Source: Parapontixanthobacter aurantiacus (GTDB lineage Bacteria > Pseudomonadota > Alphaproteobacteria > Sphingomonadales > Sphingomonadaceae). From it: a stretch of 64,000 nucleotides of DNA. Below the pieces are notes generated by a model. It was not told the origin of the DNA. It saw only the letters and a program-made list of their open reading frames with translations, and did not search any database. The stretch is taken from NCBI RefSeq assembly GCF_009827635.1, contig NZ_WTYW01000001.1, positions 1,444,001 to 1,508,000 of the forward strand, read 5' to 3'. Positions within the stretch are counted from its first letter, which is position 1; the number at the start of each line of letters is the position of its first letter. The position numbers and the translations under genes were made by a program. Shown here piece after piece: positions 9,159 through 16,937 of the stretch.

Positions 9159-9980
9159 ATGTTGCAACTTATCGAAGAAAACTGGCTGCTGCTGCTGTTG
9201 GCGCTGGTCATCGGCATCGCCATCGCCTGGTATGTCTTTCGCACGACCCGCAAGACCCGGGTGACCGGCGCAACCCACGATCCGCTCGATGAAGGCGCGG
9301 AACGCACGAAACGCAATCAGGCGCTGATCGATTCGCCCCCGGTGGCGGTCAAGGACGGCCAGCCGGGCATGTCCTCGCCGAAGGCCGCCGCACCCCAAAC
9401 CGTCAGGGTTGACGAAGCAAGCCCGCGCACCCCCGCGGGAACGACGGAGGCGAGGTCCGAGGAAATCTCGGAAGAAACCATCGCCCGCAATGCGGCGACG
9501 GACAAGGAAGACGCGGAAGCCGCCCGCACCGCCGCTTCCCCCGGTCCGACGTCGGCGGCCGCCAATGCCGACAGCACCGCCGCCTCGCCGCTCGGGACGG
9601 ATGCCGAAACGGGCGACGGCATACCGATGCGCGAAGCGATGAAGCAGGTTCCGCCCGAACCCGATCCCGACGACGCCGCGCCCCAGAACCAGAACGAAAC
9701 GAAGGTAACGGGACCCACGCCGACGAAAGGGGCCGACGATCTCACGCGCATCAAGGGTATCGGCCCGAAACTGGTCGGCACGCTGCATGAGCTGGGCGTC
9801 ACCTCGCTTGAGCAGATCGCGAACTGGACCCAAGCAGACGTCGCGCGGATCGACTCCGAACTCGGACGCTTCCAGGGACGCATCGAGCGCGACGGTTGGA
9901 TCGAGCAGGCACGGCTCCTCAATGCCGGGGACACCGCCGCCTATGAAGCGAAATACGGAAAGACTTCAGGCACTTCCTGA
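9159..9980 (+). CDS. Membrane-anchored protein with C-terminal helix-hairpin-helix domain
   Basis: The ATG at 9159 follows a strong GGGAGAAGG site and gives 273 residues. Residues 8-26 form a transmembrane helix (LLLLLALVIGIAIAWYVF). A long, low-complexity, Ala/Pro/Glu-rich linker follows, and the last about 65 residues (DDLTRIKGIGPKLVGTLHE and following) match the helix-hairpin-helix fold of DUF4332-like proteins. Such domains bind nucleic acid or act as protein-protein modules. In this architecture, common in alphaproteobacteria, the role is unknown. The frame stays open upstream to 9060, but that stretch overlaps the 32-residue gene and lacks a signal. Confidence 0.75.
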   Translation: MLQLIEENWLLLLLALVIGIAIAWYVFRTTRKTRVTGATHDPLDEGAERTKRNQALIDSPPVAVKDGQPGMSSPKAAAPQTVRVDEASPRTPAGTTEARSEEISEETIARNAATDKEDAEAARTAASPGPTSAAANADSTAASPLGTDAETGDGIPMREAMKQVPPEPDPDDAAPQNQNETKVTGPTPTKGADDLTRIKGIGPKLVGTLHELGVTSLEQIANWTQADVARIDSELGRFQGRIERDGWIEQARLLNAGDTAAYEAKYGKTSGTS

Positions 9981-10043
9981 CCGTTTCGTGATTCGGTCTC
10001 GCTGTGGTAAGTATGGAAAGTTAAACCGGAAGGACTTTCGCGC

Positions 10044-10403
10044 ATGACCCAGCCCCTAATTCTCGTTGCCGAAGACGAAGCGATCATCGGATATGACCTG
10101 TGCGAGACGGTGGGGGAAGCGGGCTTTGCTGTCGAGGGACCGCATACGGACATGACGTCGGCCATGCTTGCCTGCCAGAAAACGAGGCCCGCTGCGGCGA
10201 TCCTCGACATCCAGCTCGACGACGGAATCGTCTTTCCGCTCGCGGAAAAGCTGATGGCGGAGGATATTCCGGTCATCTTCCACTCTGGCATCTGGTCGCC
10301 GGAAGAAATGCAGGAGAAATTCCCGCAAACGCAGACGCTGGCAAAGCCCTGCCCGCCCGACCGGATGATCGAGACCGTGCAGAAGGCCGTCGGTAACGCT
10401 TGA
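10044..10403 (+). CDS. Single-domain response regulator (receiver only)
   Basis: The 119-residue protein is a stand-alone CheY-like receiver. Acidic residues lie at 10-12 (AEDE), the phospho-acceptor aspartate at D55 (ILDIQL), the switch Ser at 81, and the conserved lysine at K101 (LAKPC). With no output domain it must act through protein contacts, as do stand-alone regulators of the general stress response or motility in alphaproteobacteria. No histidine kinase is nearby. Its stop overlaps the start of the lasso-B2-like gene by four bases, implying joint translation. Confidence 0.85.
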   Translation: MTQPLILVAEDEAIIGYDLCETVGEAGFAVEGPHTDMTSAMLACQKTRPAAAILDIQLDDGIVFPLAEKLMAEDIPVIFHSGIWSPEEMQEKFPQTQTLAKPCPPDRMIETVQKAVGNA

Positions 10404-10927
10404 TCGGACCTTTCGTGGTTTTTCGTGCGCGATCTGCCGGACGTTTACCCGGCTCTGCAGACCCGCCTGTCGCTCTGCGCAAATGGGCGAGCGCGGCGAA
10501 GCTGTCCCGGCGCGAACTCACGGCTACGCTCGAAGCGGCGCTGTCGCTGCTCATCGCCAGATGGCAGGTCGGCAGGATTGCACCGACGCGCTGGCCGCAG
10601 CACATCCGCTTTGCGCCCGAAGCGCAACGTGCTGGCAGGGCGGATGCAGAGCATGACATCCGTCTGATACGGCGAGCCGTCGCTCGCGCAGCGCGCAATC
10701 TTCCGCTCGAATTGCTGTGCCTGCCACAGGCCCTCGCAGCGCAGCGGATGCTCGTCCGGCGTGGCATCGTAAGCGACCTGCGGATCGGCGTCGAACGCCC
10801 TGACGAGGCTTCGGCAGGGGATGCGCCCCGCGCCTTCCATGCCTGGCTCGTCGCTCATGACCGCTTCGTGACCGGCGATTGCGACGAAGCCAGCTACTGC
10901 CAGCTCGTCGCACCCGAAAAACCCTAA
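10400..10927 (+). CDS. Lasso-peptide biosynthesis B2-like (transglutaminase-core) protein
   Basis: The 175-residue product ends in a papain/transglutaminase-like core of the Transglut_core3 type used by lasso-peptide leader peptidases (B2 proteins). The candidate triad is C107 (LLCLPQALA), H147 (AFHAWLVA) and D160 (FVTGDC), with the usual RRGI-x-SDLRIGV segment between. The N-terminal helical part also matches B2 proteins. It starts at a TTG overlapping the response-regulator stop; a GTG at 10415 is an alternative. No precursor peptide, B1, cyclase (C) or lasso isopeptidase gene is visible in the window, so a lasso role is unproven. It may process another peptide. Confidence 0.7.
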   Translation: MIGPFVVFRARSAGRLPGSADPPVALRKWASAAKLSRRELTATLEAALSLLIARWQVGRIAPTRWPQHIRFAPEAQRAGRADAEHDIRLIRRAVARAARNLPLELLCLPQALAAQRMLVRRGIVSDLRIGVERPDEASAGDAPRAFHAWLVAHDRFVTGDCDEASYCQLVAPEKP

Positions 10928-10993
10928 ACTTACCCCTTGCCCGGCGCGGCTGCGCGGCTATTCCCGGGGCAAACCTCAGCGATTGGATAGACG

Positions 10994-12178
10994 ATGGCCG
11001 GCATGGTACCTTTTTCCTGGGAAGACCCCTTCAACCTCGACGAACAGTTGAGCGAAGACGAGCGGATGATCCGCGACACGGCGCACGCTTTTGCCCAGAG
11101 CGAATTGCAACCGCGCGTGATCGAGGCGTTCAGCGGCGAGGCCGACGCGCCCGAACTGTTCCCCCTGATGGGCAAAGCGGGGCTGCTCGGCGCGACCGTT
11201 CCCGAGGAATATGGCGGCGCCGGGGCAAGTTACGTCGCTTACGGCCTCATCGCGCGGGAAATCGAGCGGGTCGATAGCGGCTATCGGTCCATGGCGAGCG
11301 TCCAGTCGAGCCTCGTCATGTATCCGATCCATGCCTACGGTTCGGAAGAGCAGAAGAAGAAGTACCTGCCCGGTCTCGCGAGCGGCGAACTGATCGGCTG
11401 CTTCGGCCTCACCGAGCCCGACGCCGGGTCCGATCCGGGCGGCATGCGCACCGTCGCGAAGAAGAACGGCGACGGATACGCGCTGAACGGGGCGAAGACC
11501 TGGATTTCCAACTCGCCCTTCGCCGATGTCTTCGTCGTCTGGGCGAAGTCGGAAGAGCATGGCGGGGGCATTCGCGGCTTCATCCTCGAAAAGGGAATGG
11601 AAGGCCTTTCCGCACCCAAGATCGGCGGCAAGATGTCCCTGCGCGCTTCGACGACCGGCGGCATCGTGATGGAAGACGTGAAGGTCGGTGCCGACGCGCT
11701 GCTGCCCGACGTTCAGGGGCTTAAGGGACCGTTCGGCTGCCTCAACCGCGCCCGCTACGGCATCAGCTGGGGCAGCATGGGTGCGGCGGAATTCTGCTAT
11801 CACGCGGCGCGGCAATACGGCCTCGATCGCGAGCAATTCGGCGTTCCGCTCGCGTCCAAGCAGCTCTTCCAGTTGAAGCTGGCCGACATGATGAGCGAGA
11901 TTTCCCTCGGCCTTCAAGCCTCGCTGCGCGTCGGCCGCCTGATGGACGAAGGCAAGTTCGCGCCGGAAATGATTTCCATCGTGAAGCGCAACAATGTCGG
12001 CAAGGCGCTCGATATCGCCCGCGTCGCGCGCGACATGCATGGCGGCAACGGTATTTCCGAAGAATACCAGGTAATCCGCCACATGATCAATCTCGAAACG
12101 GTCAACACCTACGAGGGAACGCATGACGTCCATGCGCTTATCCTGGGTCGCGCCATCACCGGGATCGCCGCGTTTTGA
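10994..12178 (+). CDS. gcdH: Glutaryl-CoA dehydrogenase
   Basis: This acyl-CoA dehydrogenase of 394 residues oxidatively decarboxylates glutaryl-CoA to crotonyl-CoA in lysine and tryptophan breakdown, passing electrons to ETF. The family shows in the [22 protein letters not shown] start, the [12 protein letters not shown] flavin segment, and the RARYGISWG segment typical of GCDH. The C-terminal [20 protein letters not shown] carries the catalytic glutamate at E374. The start at ATG 10994 lies 11 residues before the first helix. It stands alone with 66 upstream bases. Confidence 0.93.
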   Translation: MAGMVPFSWEDPFNLDEQLSEDERMIRDTAHAFAQSELQPRVIEAFSGEADAPELFPLMGKAGLLGATVPEEYGGAGASYVAYGLIAREIERVDSGYRSMASVQSSLVMYPIHAYGSEEQKKKYLPGLASGELIGCFGLTEPDAGSDPGGMRTVAKKNGDGYALNGAKTWISNSPFADVFVVWAKSEEHGGGIRGFILEKGMEGLSAPKIGGKMSLRASTTGGIVMEDVKVGADALLPDVQGLKGPFGCLNRARYGISWGSMGAAEFCYHAARQYGLDREQFGVPLASKQLFQLKLADMMSEISLGLQASLRVGRLMDEGKFAPEMISIVKRNNVGKALDIARVARDMHGGNGISEEYQVIRHMINLETVNTYEGTHDVHALILGRAITGIAAF

Positions 12179-12434
12179 GGTCTGCGGAGCGGCCGCACGT
12201 GCCGCTTGCGCTTAGTACTTATCCGCTTTTGATTGCGGACCTGTCCTACCGCGTCGCGGCGTGGCATGGTGGCCGGATGCTCGACCGCTCCGCTTTTTCC
12301 GCCGATTGCATGAAACTTCGCGGAAACCGGGGCGTTTTCAAACCTCAGGACCGTGTTCCATGTGTTCCATCGCGTAGGAAACGAGACGCCGGCAGGTTTG
12401 CGACGGCTGCGGTCCGCAAAAGGGAATTTCACGC
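12179..12434. other. 256-base intergenic stretch without a recognised gene
   Basis: The stretch between gcdH and maiA presumably carries the maiA promoter. I see no good terminator, RNA gene, repeat or convincing small reading frame in it. Frames on either strand here have no ribosome site or recognisable product. Confidence 0.5.
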
Positions 12435-13076
12435 ATGAAGCTGCACGGCTACTACCGCAGTTCGACGACCTATCGCCTGCGGATTGCGCTCAATTTGAAG
12501 GGTCTCGACTACGACTACGTCCCGGTGAACCTGCTGAAGTCCGAACAGAAGTCCGACAGCTTCAGGCGCCGCAACAGTTTCGCGACCGTCCCCATTCTGG
12601 AAGCGAAAGGCCGCGACCGCAGCCAGTCGATGGCGCAGCTCGAATGGCTCGACGAAGCCTATGACACCAAGATGCGCCTGCTGCCGCAGGACGTCGAGCA
12701 GCGCTTCACGGTGCGCGAACTCGCCTATGCGATCGCGACGGAATTGCATGCGCCACTGAACCTGCGCGTTCTCAAATATCTGAATGATCCGCTCGGTCAC
12801 GAGCAGGACGAAATCGACCGCTGGTATCGCCACTGGCTCGGCGAAACGCTCGGACCGCTGGAGGAACGGCTAGCCGAACTCGATACGGGCGACTTCCTGC
12901 TCGATGCGCCGGGAATGTTCGAATGCGTTCTCTTGCCGCAGCTTTACAACGCGCGGCGCTGGAACTTCGACATGGCCCCGTTCCCCCGCATGGCGCGGAT
13001 CGAGGAAGCGTGCAACGCGCTGCCTCAGATTGCCGCCGCCCATCCCGACAGACAACCCGACGCCCCACAGGCTTAA
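12435..13076 (+). CDS. maiA: Maleylacetoacetate isomerase (zeta-class glutathione transferase)
   Basis: MaiA isomerises maleylacetoacetate to fumarylacetoacetate using glutathione, the penultimate step of tyrosine and homogentisate breakdown. The 213-residue protein opens KLHGYYRSSTTYRLRIALNL, with the SSxxYR motif of zeta-class enzymes. A thioredoxin-like fold with the FATVPIL cis-proline loop and an all-helical C-terminal domain follow. A fumarylacetoacetase-family gene starts 26 bases downstream, which supports the pathway call. The homogentisate dioxygenase expected upstream in the pathway is not in the window. Confidence 0.85.
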   Translation: MKLHGYYRSSTTYRLRIALNLKGLDYDYVPVNLLKSEQKSDSFRRRNSFATVPILEAKGRDRSQSMAQLEWLDEAYDTKMRLLPQDVEQRFTVRELAYAIATELHAPLNLRVLKYLNDPLGHEQDEIDRWYRHWLGETLGPLEERLAELDTGDFLLDAPGMFECVLLPQLYNARRWNFDMAPFPRMARIEEACNALPQIAAAHPDRQPDAPQA

Positions 13077-13102
13077 TAAGAAACGAGAGAGGAAATCCCC
13101 CC

Positions 13103-14113
13103 ATGAAACTCGCGACGCTCAATGACGGAACCCGCGACGGCAAGCTCGTCGTCGTATCGAAGGACATTACGCGCTATTGCGCGGCCGACAATATCGCCCC
13201 CACCCTGCAGGCGGCACTCGACGACTGGGAGCATTGCGCGCCGAAGCTGGAGGCGCTCTATCGCGACGTCGAACATCAGGCGGTTCCATGCGAACGCTTT
13301 CACGAGCGTGAGGCGCATTCGCCCCTGCCGCGCGCATATCAATGGGCGGATGGCAGCGCCTATATCAATCACGTCGAACTTGTTCGCAAAGCGCGCGATG
13401 CCGAAGTTCCCGAAAGCTTCTATCACGACCCGCTGATGTATCAGGGCGGCTCCGACAACTTCCTGCCGCCGCGTGCCGACATTCCTCTGGGCAATCCCGA
13501 ATGGGGCTGCGACATGGAAGGCGAAGTCGCCTGCATCACCGACGACGTGCCGATGGGCGTCAGCGTCGCCGATGCGGCGGATCACATCAAGCTGCTGATG
13601 CTGGTCAACGACGTCTCGCTTCGCGGGCTCATTCCCGGCGAACTCGCCAAGGGTTTCGGCTTCTTCCAGGCGAAGCCGTCGAGCGCTTTCTCCCCCGTCT
13701 GCGTCACGCCCGACGAGTTGGGCGATGCGTGGAAGGACAGCGTCATCCACCTCCCGCTCAATGTCGATTACAATGGCGAGCCGTTCGGGCGAGCTGATGT
13801 CGGACAGGACGCGACGTTCAGCCTTGCCGATCTCGTCGCCCATGCCGCGAAGACGCGCCCGCTCGGTGCGGGGACCATCATCGGCTCCGGCACAATCAGC
13901 AACAAGGGCGAAGATGGCGGTCCGGGCAAGCCAGTATCGCAAGGCGGCGCAGGCTATAGCTGCATCGCAGAAATCCGCATGATCGAGACGATCGCGAACG
14001 GCAGTCCCTCGACGCCCTTCATGAGCGCAGGCGATACCGTGGCGATCTCGATGAACGACAAGGACGGTCATTCGATCTTCGGGACGATCGAGCAGAAAGT
14101 CGTCTCCGTCTGA
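13103..14113 (+). CDS. Fumarylacetoacetate hydrolase family protein
   Basis: The 336-residue protein belongs to the FAH superfamily. Residues around GNPEWGCDMEGEVACI carry the metal-binding acidic residues (E-x-E pattern), followed by LMLVNDVSLRG and the C-terminal GSGTISNKGEDGG segment. Together with maiA it would hydrolyse fumarylacetoacetate to fumarate and acetoacetate. The ATG at 13103 follows GAGAGGAAAT and sits 26 bases after maiA. The open frame extends upstream inside maiA but has no start signal there. Confidence 0.85.
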   Translation: MKLATLNDGTRDGKLVVVSKDITRYCAADNIAPTLQAALDDWEHCAPKLEALYRDVEHQAVPCERFHEREAHSPLPRAYQWADGSAYINHVELVRKARDAEVPESFYHDPLMYQGGSDNFLPPRADIPLGNPEWGCDMEGEVACITDDVPMGVSVADAADHIKLLMLVNDVSLRGLIPGELAKGFGFFQAKPSSAFSPVCVTPDELGDAWKDSVIHLPLNVDYNGEPFGRADVGQDATFSLADLVAHAAKTRPLGAGTIIGSGTISNKGEDGGPGKPVSQGGAGYSCIAEIRMIETIANGSPSTPFMSAGDTVAISMNDKDGHSIFGTIEQKVVSV

Positions 14114-14143
14114 TAACAACCTTGCGCGCGGGGGACAGAGACG

Positions 14144-15271
14144 ATGCGTTTGGCGGGGAAGCGTATCGCCCTTCTCTCGAGCTGGCTTTCCCCGCGCAAC
14201 GGAGGCGTCTGGACGGCGGTTCTGGCGCAGGCAGCGATGTTGCGTTCGGCAGGCGCGACGCCGGTGCTTGTCGGCCTTGCGGATCTTGCGGGGCGAGACG
14301 ATGAGGCCTGCGACTTCGAATGTCTGCGCGTTCCGGTTATCGGACCGGAGAGCATTGGTTTCGCTCCGCGGCTGACGCGCGTGTTGCATGAAGCGAACTT
14401 CGATCTCCTTCATCTGCACGGCATCTGGCATTATCCCAGCCTTGCCGCTGCGAAATGGGCCGAAGAAACCGGGAAACCCTATCTCGTGTCGCCGCACGGA
14501 ATGCTCGATCCCTGGATCGTGCGCCGGAACCGGTGGAAGAAGCATTTGGGCGAACTGGCCTTCGAGCGGCGCAGCTGGGCCGCCGCAAATGCCTTTCATG
14601 CGCTGACTGAAAAGGAGGCGGAGGACATCGGCCTCCATGCTCTAGACAAGCCGCGCTGCGTCATCCCGAACGCCTCCCCGCCCGCCAATGCTGGCGTCGG
14701 CCCCATGCCGCTGCCCACCCTCCTTTATCTGGGACGGTTGCACGCGAAGAAGAACCTTGCTGCGCTGATAGACGGTTGGGCAAAAGCGGTAAAGCTGGGC
14801 AATCTTCCGAAGGGCGCGCAACTCGTCATCGCCGGCTGGGGAACGGACGGCGAAACCGATGCGCTGGAAAAAGCTATCGCTGGAAACGCTTCCATACGCT
14901 TTGTCGGCACGGTCGAGGGCGCCGCGAAGCGCGACTTGCTGGCGACATCACGGGCGGTCATCCTGCCCTCGCTGAGCGAAGGATTGCCCATGGTCGTGCT
15001 CGAAGCATGGGCGGCGGGTCGGCCCGTCCTGATGAGCCGACACTGCCATCTTCCGCAAGGCTTCGCTACGGGCGCGGCAGTCGACTGCGGGACCGAACCC
15101 GCGGATATTGGGCGTGCCCTCACCGCCGCTTTCGGTTGGGAGGAGCAGGAATGGCAAGAGCGCGGCGAAGCGGCCCTCGCGTTGGCCAGAGGGGAATTCG
15201 CCGCCGAAACGGTGCAGGAGGAATGGGTCGAGGTTTATCGGACACTTCTTGGCGGGGGGGCGCAATCGTGA
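14144..15271 (+). CDS. Family 4 (GT-B) glycosyltransferase
   Basis: The 375-residue protein has the two Rossmann domains of GT4 enzymes. The N-terminal half contains SPRNGGVWTAV and SPHGMLDPW. The C-terminal half contains LLYLGRLHAKKN, FVGTVEG and the donor-binding PSLSEGLPMVVLEAWA with the E-x7-E pattern. It should add a sugar to a lipid-linked intermediate on the cytoplasmic side of the membrane. The next gene, an acetyltransferase, overlaps by four bases (GTGA). Both point toward the wza-wzc operon on the other strand, which suggests a joint exopolysaccharide locus. Confidence 0.87.
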   Translation: MRLAGKRIALLSSWLSPRNGGVWTAVLAQAAMLRSAGATPVLVGLADLAGRDDEACDFECLRVPVIGPESIGFAPRLTRVLHEANFDLLHLHGIWHYPSLAAAKWAEETGKPYLVSPHGMLDPWIVRRNRWKKHLGELAFERRSWAAANAFHALTEKEAEDIGLHALDKPRCVIPNASPPANAGVGPMPLPTLLYLGRLHAKKNLAALIDGWAKAVKLGNLPKGAQLVIAGWGTDGETDALEKAIAGNASIRFVGTVEGAAKRDLLATSRAVILPSLSEGLPMVVLEAWAAGRPVLMSRHCHLPQGFATGAAVDCGTEPADIGRALTAAFGWEEQEWQERGEAALALARGEFAAETVQEEWVEVYRTLLGGGAQS

Positions 15272-15828
15272 CTGACGATCCCGCACGATTTCGTACAGAG
15301 AAGAGCGCGGCTTCTTATGGCCTCGGCAACAAACTCGCCCGGATTATCTGGGTCTTTGCATGGACCGTGCTGGCGCGCTGGACGCCCCCGCCCCTCTGGG
15401 CTTGGCGGCGGTCCCTCCTGCGGCTGTTCGGAGCGCAAGTCGGCCGCGGCGCGCAGGTTCACGCAAGCGTCCGCATCTGGCTTCCCGCGCGCCTCGCCAT
15501 CGGGCGGAACGCACTCATCGGTCCGCGAGTAACCCTCTACAACCAAGGTCGCATTTCGATCGGAGAGCGCAGCGTCGTCAGCCAGGGCGCACATCTTTGC
15601 GCATCGAGCCACAACGTCCGCGATCCCGGCTTCGGCCTCGTGGAACGCGAGATCGCTGTCGGATCGGGATGCTGGATAGCTGCCGAGGCGTTTGTCGGGC
15701 CTGGCGTCACGATGGGTGATGGTGCGGTGCTCGGAGCGCGCGCGGTTCTGTTCGAGGATGCCGAGCCGATGACGATCTATCGCGGCAACCCGGCAACCGC
15801 TCTGAAAGAGCGGCAATGGCGCGGCTAG
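15268..15828 (+). CDS. WcaF-like hexapeptide-repeat acetyltransferase
   Basis: The 186-residue product starts at a GTG overlapping the glycosyltransferase stop. After a hydrophobic helix (about residues 22-45) it shows left-handed beta-helix hexapeptide repeats from the GAQVGRGAQVHASVRI segment to GDGAVLGARAVL, and the catalytic-type histidine in ASSHNVRDPG. This is the WcaF/putative colanic-acid acetyltransferase arrangement, which O-acetylates an exopolysaccharide precursor. Its TAG shares a CTAG with the stop of the convergent TPR gene. Confidence 0.83.
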   Translation: MTDDPARFRTEKSAASYGLGNKLARIIWVFAWTVLARWTPPPLWAWRRSLLRLFGAQVGRGAQVHASVRIWLPARLAIGRNALIGPRVTLYNQGRISIGERSVVSQGAHLCASSHNVRDPGFGLVEREIAVGSGCWIAAEAFVGPGVTMGDGAVLGARAVLFEDAEPMTIYRGNPATALKERQWRG

Positions 15829-16937
15829 AGGGCGGGTTCGATGGCGACCGTTTCCAGTATCGCTTCTTCCGCATTGCCGCGCACCCAGATGGACAATGTC
15901 TGGCTGCGGCAAGGCAGCGCTTCGACGATGTTGGCGTTCTTCGAAAATGCGGGACGCGTAGCGGTTTGCGCGCCACAACTCAGCGTGGCCGCAAACGTCG
16001 ACCTAACGCCGCCGGCGACGGTAATCCTGTGGCGACCCGGTCCGAGGGCGACCGGTTGCGAAAGCACCATGCGCGCTGCGCTGCTGCGATTGGTGATGGC
16101 CAGCTTCGTGCGTGTGCCGTCTCTTACCGAAGAGATCGACACATCGCCCGAAGGTTGGACGGTCCAACCGAAAAGGCCCGGATCGTTTTGCGCGACAGCG
16201 TCGAAGTTAGCGTCGGCGATCCTGTTGGGACCTTCTGTCTTGCACTGGCGGCGATAGACCGCTTGCGCTTCGCGCCGCCATTCGCGTTCGAGAGCCGCCT
16301 GCACGAGCGGTCTGGTGCGAGCGCAGCCCCACCCTTGCGCATCCCTCCCGGAACTGCCGAGATAGGTCGCCCGGCGCAAAAGCGCGTCTTTCTCGTCGGG
16401 GGCATAGAACCGCTCGGCCCAAAGCGGGTCGCGGCGAAGTCGATCACGGAGCGCGATGCGCCCTTCCGAGCGGGCCTCGAGCGCTACCAGCGCGGTCTGA
16501 GCTGGGGTTCCGCGCTCATCGATCCGCAACAGCGCGTCCGCGTGACGGGCAGCCCGTGCGAAGTTGCCCTCCCCCATATCCATGGCGAACAACGCGAATT
16601 GCGTAAGCGGCTCGCGCCAGCCCAGCCTCGCCCCGCTCTGCAACAGTCCGACGCTTGCGTCCCGCTGGCCGACAAGATCGAGGACATAGGCTAGCCGGGC
16701 AACACCTTCTGCATCATTGGGGGCGCTCCTGACGGCAGCCGTTGCGCTTGCCACAGCTGCATCATGGTCGCCGGTCTGCATGGCACTGGCCGCGTCGCGC
16801 CCCAGCCCTTCGCTTCTGAAAGCGAAGGGAGTGACTGCTTGCAAAAGCGGGTTCGACAGGCCGATGCGGTCGGCTCCGCTCGCCAGGACCGCCACGGCGT
16901 AAACAAGAATCGCAGCAATCGATGCCGCACGTTTCAC
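15825..16937 (-). CDS. TPR-repeat protein of the exopolysaccharide operon, function unknown
   Basis: This 370-residue protein starts at a GTG overlapping the wzc stop by four bases. It has an N-terminal signal anchor (residues 5-22), a TPR-like helical region at about 50-210 (for example DAAVASATAAVRSAPNDAEG), and a C-terminal half that looks like a beta-sandwich with two cysteines. It is the last gene of the ligase-wza-wzc-TPR operon. Similar TPR genes accompany exopolysaccharide export in sphingomonads, but the reaction or partner is not known to me. Confidence 0.6.
   Translation of the reverse strand: MKRAASIAAILVYAVAVLASGADRIGLSNPLLQAVTPFAFRSEGLGRDAASAMQTGDHDAAVASATAAVRSAPNDAEGVARLAYVLDLVGQRDASVGLLQSGARLGWREPLTQFALFAMDMGEGNFARAARHADALLRIDERGTPAQTALVALEARSEGRIALRDRLRRDPLWAERFYAPDEKDALLRRATYLGSSGRDAQGWGCARTRPLVQAALEREWRREAQAVYRRQCKTEGPNRIADANFDAVAQNDPGLFGWTVQPSGDVSISSVRDGTRTKLAITNRSSAARMVLSQPVALGPGRHRITVAGGVRSTFAATLSCGAQTATRPAFSKNANIVEALPCRSQTLSIWVRGNAEEAILETVAIEPAL

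Noticed and set aside
12179-12434. Short open frames in the gap before maiA.
   Set aside because: They lack ribosome sites and recognisable products, and one extends into maiA in the wrong frame.
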